Part shown: piece by piece, positions 60,426-64,000 of the stretch
How positions within the stretch are numbered: the stretch's first letter is position 1
Layout of the letters: each line of letters opens with the position of its first letter
Assembly (NCBI GenBank): GCA_965218875.1
Contig: OZ244707.1
Coordinates: 2,852,001-2,916,000, forward strand
Origin: CBDCMJ01 sp965218875
GTDB taxonomy: Bacteria; Chloroflexota; Dehalococcoidia; Lucifugimonadales; UBA3495
Direction of reading: 5' to 3'
Length of the DNA: 64,000 nucleotides
Made by a program: the position numbers and the translations under genes
The notes under the pieces: model-generated
The model's database searches: none
What the model was told of the DNA's origin: nothing
What the model saw: the letters and a program-made list of their open reading frames with translations, nothing else

Positions 60426-61537
60426 CTCCCGACCCTATCTTGATAGAAATGACCTGTGTCTATGTCCAGCGCAAATGCCGCCCTAGCCGTGCGGACGAAG
60501 GACCTTGTCGTCTCTGTCCGTCCTCGGCGGCCGCTGCCTTGGCTGTTTCTGTCTTGGACATCCTGCTCCTCTCGTTGAAGTAACTCTACCTCATCCAGGG
60601 AGCTGACCCCGCCTCACATCTCTCGGTTCTTTCTACCCCCTCTGGTGTCCCATTATTGCTGACTGTCTACAGTTGGGAGTTTGGCCTCGGTGTGCCGGCA
60701 GGAGGACAGGGTCGCCGTCCCCACCAAGTGAGGCGGACCCGGACCGGGCCAGGGGGTAAGGTCAAACTGTCCCACGTCCACCGGCCCCGAGGCCCGGCGG
60801 CTCCAGCAGAGGGGCTATGTCTCATTAGCGGCTCACCTCTCCTACTCTGGCGCCAGGCCGCCGGCATGGGACTGGGCGTCATCCCGTAGGAGGGCCAAGT
60901 AAAATTTCCATTAACACGTATGATATATATGTGGGACAACTTGCGGGGCACCTGTCTCTCTCTCCACCGGCAAGTTTGTGTTCGCTGCTTTGCGCCATTC
61001 CGGCAATTCGTCGGCAATGCTTCGGTCGGCCGCTGGTATGTCTTAGGGTTGCAACGGTGGTTCAAGGTGGGACGTCGGGGGATTGGCGAAGCGGATCGGG
61101 GCGCTTCGCCGGAGAGGGTCGGGCCCGTTCGTTGCCTGCCTGCCTCTCTATGGGCCAGCGGGTGCTCTCGCACAGTCCCCGGCCGCCTCGGCGCCGGTCG
61201 TGCAGGGGCGGAGTTCCAGTGTGTCACTTGGGCGGACGATCGCCGCACACCAACGCAATTGGCGATGGAAAACCTTCGGCGCAAGACTGCCCAGTGGTTT
61301 CCCAACGAGTCCCGGACCAACGAAGGAAAGAAACTCGTTTATAGCAACAGTGTGAAGGACATATTGAAGGTTCTTGATTTCGTCCAGTTGGGTGGGCCAG
61401 AGGGTACCGTACTGCGAACTTTTCGGTGGGAGGTTCTAATATAAGGGGCTGGTCACACCACCCTAGGGTCAGCCCCTCCTTGCTCATCAGGGCCGGAAAC
61501 TTCTCCATCCTTGTCGTGGGAAGCCAAGCCATGGAGG
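60426..61537. other. 1.1-kb stretch with no confident gene
   Basis: Contains a plus-strand open frame at 60920-61444 whose last 60 codons (from about 61264) look protein-like (ENLRRKTAQWFPNESR and SNSVKDILKVLDFVQLG), but without a start signal or family match. It may be a fragment. The stretch also carries blocks similar to sequences near 58220 and 58640. Confidence 0.4.
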
Positions 61538-62440
61538 TTAATCGGACAATTCCTCGGGACGCACTCGGAGGGCCCGCCCGAGTTTTTCTAGCGTCTCACG
61601 CCGGGGAGATGTCCTTCCGGACTCAATACGGATCACCGTGAGCTTTGATACCCTGGCGACCTCAGCAAGTCGCTTCAGGCTCAGCCCGCGGTCACGTCTA
61701 ATCGCCCTTAGCTTACTCGGAAGCTCTGTTATGGTCCCCTCCCCACTGTATCGGGTAAAGAAGTCGCAGACTGAGGTCAGAGGGCATTCTCCACATCTAG
61801 GATCGACGTACCTACATACTAGTCGTCCCAGATCCAAGAGACCATAGTTGTACTCTTGGTGCCTGTCTCTTGGCAGCAGGTGCTGTGCGACTTCAGCCAA
61901 GAGGGTTCTGGAAGGATGCGGTGGGAGAGCATTGCCATATACTCGAACCAGGATACGTTCAACATTCGCATCTAGGACAGCTACCGGTACACCATATCCG
62001 AAGGTCAGGATTGCAGCGGCGCTATAACTGCCCAACCCTGGAACCTCCAATAGGCCCCCTAGGTCGCTGGGAATGCTGCCTCCGTGCCTGGACAGTAGCC
62101 AAGAGGCGAGGCGTCTCATGGCACGAGATCGCTGTTGCTGGAGCCCGACACTAGAGAGAGTTCCGACCAATTCATCGTCTGGGGCCGAAACGATGTCTTG
62201 CAGGGAAGGAAATCTGAGGAGGAAATCCTCGTAGACCCGGGCTGCGGCTGTTGCCGTCGTCCGTTTCAGAAGTAATTCGGCTACCAGGATCTCATAAGGC
62301 GACCGACCTAGGCGCCAAGGGAAGTCGCTGAAGTTCCTGCCTGCCCATTTGAGCACACGTTCAGCGAAGGACGAATTCCCTTGGTACCTCCAGCTGGGAA
62401 GACACAGCTCTGCCCTCATCGGTTGTTCGAGTGGGTTCAT
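61538..62440 (-). CDS. HhH-GPD DNA glycosylase (Mig-like mismatch glycosylase) fused to XRE helix-turn-helix
   Basis: About 300 aa. The N-terminal glycosylase has FPWRLGRSPYEILVAELLLKRTTA, helix-hairpin-helix LLEVPGLGSYSAAAI and catalytic Asp in VLDANVERI. The iron-sulfur loop C-x6-C-x2-C-x5-C reads CRYVDPRCGECPLTSVC. The residue aligned to the Nth catalytic Lys is Tyr (in GLGSYS), as in Mig thymine-DNA glycosylase; MutY has Ser there. The MutY C-terminal domain is missing and replaced by an XRE HTH (RAIRRDRGLSLKRLAEVARVSKLTVIRIESGR). Starts at 62440 or 62419, inside the methyltransferase gene, so translation is coupled. Confidence 0.85.
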   Translation of the reverse strand: MNPLEQPMRAELCLPSWRYQGNSSFAERVLKWAGRNFSDFPWRLGRSPYEILVAELLLKRTTATAAARVYEDFLLRFPSLQDIVSAPDDELVGTLSSVGLQQQRSRAMRRLASWLLSRHGGSIPSDLGGLLEVPGLGSYSAAAILTFGYGVPVAVLDANVERILVRVYGNALPPHPSRTLLAEVAQHLLPRDRHQEYNYGLLDLGRLVCRYVDPRCGECPLTSVCDFFTRYSGEGTITELPSKLRAIRRDRGLSLKRLAEVARVSKLTVIRIESGRTSPRRETLEKLGRALRVRPEELSD

Positions 62441-63608
62441 TACCGTTTCGGTTGCCCATCCGGTGTTCAAGTATCCTGGCCGCAATCGCGGCCGCCAGAC
62501 GGATCGGCGTTGCTTGGCCGATCAGGCGGTACCGTTGGGAAAGTGTTCCTGAGAATTTCCAGCCATCTCCGAACCCTTGGATTCTCGCGTACTCCTTGAC
62601 CGATAGGGGTCGAGACTCGCCAGGATGACACAGACAGTTGGCTTTGTGAGTCGGGCGGTCGACCAACGTGGGGGCTGGCTTGTCCCATGACAGTCGGCGC
62701 AAGTAGCCTGTCCTACCCCCCTTCATCCCTGCGGTCATTGGGTTCTTACCATCATCATGTGCCCCTCCGAGTACAACTGGGTGGAGGTGTTCCGGGAGAT
62801 TGCGCCAGCAGCCTCCTTCCGGAACCATATGGATGTATTGCCCCCACTTCTCAGGAAAGCTGACGTACTCATCGCCGTCGGAGTTCAGCCCCTTCAACGC
62901 ATCCCTGAGCGTGGGCCACGGTTTCTTGACGCCCTCTTGGACTTCCTTCGAGTCTGGAGCAGCATGAGTCGGCTTGGGAAGCGTGATGGCTGAATCTTGA
63001 CGTGCCCCAATCAATACGAACCGGATGCGCTTCTGCGGGACGCCATAGTCCGCAGAGTTAAGAAGTGATGCCTTCGGGTTCTCAGGGTCGAAGCTGAGGC
63101 AGTATCCTAAAGACTGAAACTCTTCCATCACTTCGTCGAATGCCGATCCCAACCTGACGTCAGGATTGAGCTCGTCGTCTCGCATCCTAGACCGCCTGTA
63201 GAAGGATATGTGGCTCTTCGCGGCCCTCAGGAATCCGGGGACTTCCTCAAAAGCAAAATATTCAGGGCGAGACTCTCTTACGATACGAATGAACGAATGG
63301 ATTGCACTGGCGCGGTGGTCACGGAAGCCATTCCGGGCTCCTGCCGTGGTAAAGGGCTCACATGGCGGAGCTCCTGTTACTACTGTGGCACCGCCGACCG
63401 AAAGGCCCGCTGACTTGAGGAGGTCAGTGGTAGTCACGCCAGACACGTCTCTGGTGACCACTGGAAAGGAACGACCGTTCGCGCGGATCGTAGACTCGAC
63501 GGCAGCATCATTGTCTAGGGCTATCTTGATTTCGAACCCTTGTTCCTCGAACCCTAGGTCAAGGCCCATACCACCCGAGAACAGCGAGATGACGGTTGGC
63601 TTGGTCAT
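62361..63608 (-). CDS. DNA (cytosine-5-)-methyltransferase
   Basis: C5-cytosine methyltransferase, 415 aa. Motif I SLFSGGMGLDLGF, motif IV GAPPCEPFT with catalytic Cys83 (canonical PPCQ), motif VI FEEVPGF (Glu-Glu-Val in place of ENV), motif VIII PQKRIRFVLIG (QxRxR), target-recognition region about 205-325, and motifs IX/X SVKEYARIQGFGDGW and RYRLIGQATPI. The start overlaps the XRE gene by 4 bp. The recognition site cannot be told from sequence. No restriction endonuclease is seen inside the window. Confidence 0.93.
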   Translation of the reverse strand: MTKPTVISLFSGGMGLDLGFEEQGFEIKIALDNDAAVESTIRANGRSFPVVTRDVSGVTTTDLLKSAGLSVGGATVVTGAPPCEPFTTAGARNGFRDHRASAIHSFIRIVRESRPEYFAFEEVPGFLRAAKSHISFYRRSRMRDDELNPDVRLGSAFDEVMEEFQSLGYCLSFDPENPKASLLNSADYGVPQKRIRFVLIGARQDSAITLPKPTHAAPDSKEVQEGVKKPWPTLRDALKGLNSDGDEYVSFPEKWGQYIHMVPEGGCWRNLPEHLHPVVLGGAHDDGKNPMTAGMKGGRTGYLRRLSWDKPAPTLVDRPTHKANCLCHPGESRPLSVKEYARIQGFGDGWKFSGTLSQRYRLIGQATPIRLAAAIAARILEHRMGNRNGNEPTRTTDEGRAVSSQLEVPREFVLR

Positions 63609-63832
63609 TGCTTCTGGCCCCTATCTTCATCAACTATTCTGCTGTCGGAGCTAGTGATCTCAGTTGGCGAGACTTCAAGCACTCTCACCAACTTCTGGAT
63701 CGTACTAGGACGCAGGACGGTCAATCCGTGCTCGGCGCGATAAATCGTGCTTTCGTCTACGTCTGAGCGCTTGGCTAACTCACGTCTAGATAAGGCCTGT
63801 GCTTCCCGAAGACGCCTGAGGTTCCCGTTCAT
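63605..63832 (-). CDS. Small XRE-family regulator (controller-like)
   Basis: 75 aa, essentially one helix-turn-helix: RRLREAQALSRRELAKRSDVDESTIYRAEHGLTVLRPSTIQKLVRVLEVSPTEI. The size and position ahead of a methyltransferase match C (controller) proteins of restriction-modification systems. ATG at 63832 follows GAGGAG. An upstream in-frame extension is unlikely. It would act on the operator-like repeats at the promoter. Confidence 0.85.
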   Translation of the reverse strand: MNGNLRRLREAQALSRRELAKRSDVDESTIYRAEHGLTVLRPSTIQKLVRVLEVSPTEITSSDSRIVDEDRGQKQ

Positions 63833-63882
63833 GGAAGCTCCTCGTTCACCTCCCCGCGATGGTGGTGATGGTTGCAGGTGCC

Positions 63883-63911
63883 ATTCTACAGGGGTCGTCT
63901 CATTCATGCAA
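63883..63911 (-). promoter_or_regulatory. Promoter of the XRE-methyltransferase-glycosylase operon
   Basis: The minus strand reads TTGCAT (63911-63906), a 17-bp spacer and TAGAAT (63888-63883). The -35 lies next to ATACGTAT and repeated TGCA blocks (63907-63933: TGCAATACGTATGCA and TGCATTATGCGTGCA), candidate binding sites for the XRE protein. Leader about 45 nt. Confidence 0.65.
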
Positions 63912-64000
63912 TACGTATGCATTATGCGTGCATCCTATTGGGCATCAGGTCTGTTGGCTGCTCCATAGCAGAGGTCCGGTAGTGAATCAGGGTAGAGATC

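Larger units (their letters stand above)
52603..64000. mobile_element. Genomic island integrated at tRNA-Gln (left part)
   Basis: The island begins at the tRNA-Gln 3' half with a serine recombinase gene pointing into it, then carries a GIY-YIG-like gene, a toxin-antitoxin pair, a dead transposase, decayed duplicates, an unknown gene and a DNA-modification operon. Sequence becomes less GC-rich from about 59.6 kb. A second copy of the tRNA end, expected at the other boundary, is not found before 64000, so the island continues outside the window or its right end has decayed. Confidence 0.6.

Noticed and set aside
52652..64000. Right attachment site of the island
   Set aside because: No second copy of the tRNA-Gln 3' end was found before the window edge.
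1..64000. CRISPR arrays or rRNA genes
   Set aside because: No regularly spaced identical repeats and no rRNA-like sequence were seen.

Overview
The window is high-GC bacterial DNA with short intergenic gaps, many 4-bp ATGA overlaps and several TTG or GTG starts. CaiB/BaiF CoA-transferase, Baeyer-Villiger-type and acyl-CoA-dehydrogenase-type flavoenzymes, an anaerobic-type cobalamin operon and a long AlaRS with an insertion all occur together. This best fits a Chloroflexota (Dehalococcoidia/SAR202-like) genome. That placement is inferred from gene content, not from a phylogeny.

Region 1 (1-23.5 kb) is housekeeping: the 3' end of trpS, an inositol-monophosphatase-family gene, a CoA-transferase, two divergent plsY paralogues, a TPR gene, recA, the ymdB/PHP/plsY/zinc-finger operon with rny upstream, pgpA/metallopeptidase/nfo, an alcohol dehydrogenase, and a priA-def-cca-secD-secF block next to rplS. 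Region 2 (23.5-32 kb) is repeat-rich and holds a catabolic set: amidohydrolase, a sulfatase-superfamily enzyme with Thr at the nucleophile position, a phosphotransferase, NAD formate dehydrogenase and a Baeyer-Villiger-type monooxygenase. It also carries inverted-repeat elements and a 135-bp IS66-like MITE with an 8-bp target duplication. Region 3 (32-37 kb) is an rRNA/tRNA methylase gene followed by tyrA-aroA-gmk-lipA. Region 4 (37-47.3 kb, minus strand) is one long SWIM-hemA-cbiC-cbiX-cbiD-cbiT-cbiL-cbiF-cbiG-(flavoenzyme)-cobJ cluster for corrin-ring synthesis. Three of its genes have lost one G in a short G run. Region 5 (47.7-52.65 kb) holds alaS, ruvX, a nitrilase-family gene and tRNA-Gln(TTG).

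Region 6 (52.6-64 kb) looks like a genomic island integrated at tRNA-Gln. A large serine recombinase gene ends inside the tRNA. It is followed by a GIY-YIG-like protein, a HigBA-like toxin-antitoxin pair under a perfect 12-bp-arm operator, about 5 kb of decayed DNA with an IS pseudogene and duplicated fragments, and finally a compact operon. That operon encodes a small XRE regulator, a 5-methylcytosine DNA methyltransferase and a DNA glycosylase fused to an XRE helix-turn-helix. The glycosylase has the iron-sulfur loop of the Nth/MutY family and a Tyr where Nth has the catalytic Lys, as in Mig thymine-DNA glycosylase. It has no MutY C-terminal domain. This is the strongest candidate for an undescribed system: methylation coupled to dedicated repair of the T:G mismatches that 5-methylcytosine deamination creates, with the repair enzyme carrying its own regulator domain.

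Several genes (TPR gene, alcohol dehydrogenase, toxin) have a -10 box so close to the start codon that their mRNAs should be leaderless or nearly so.
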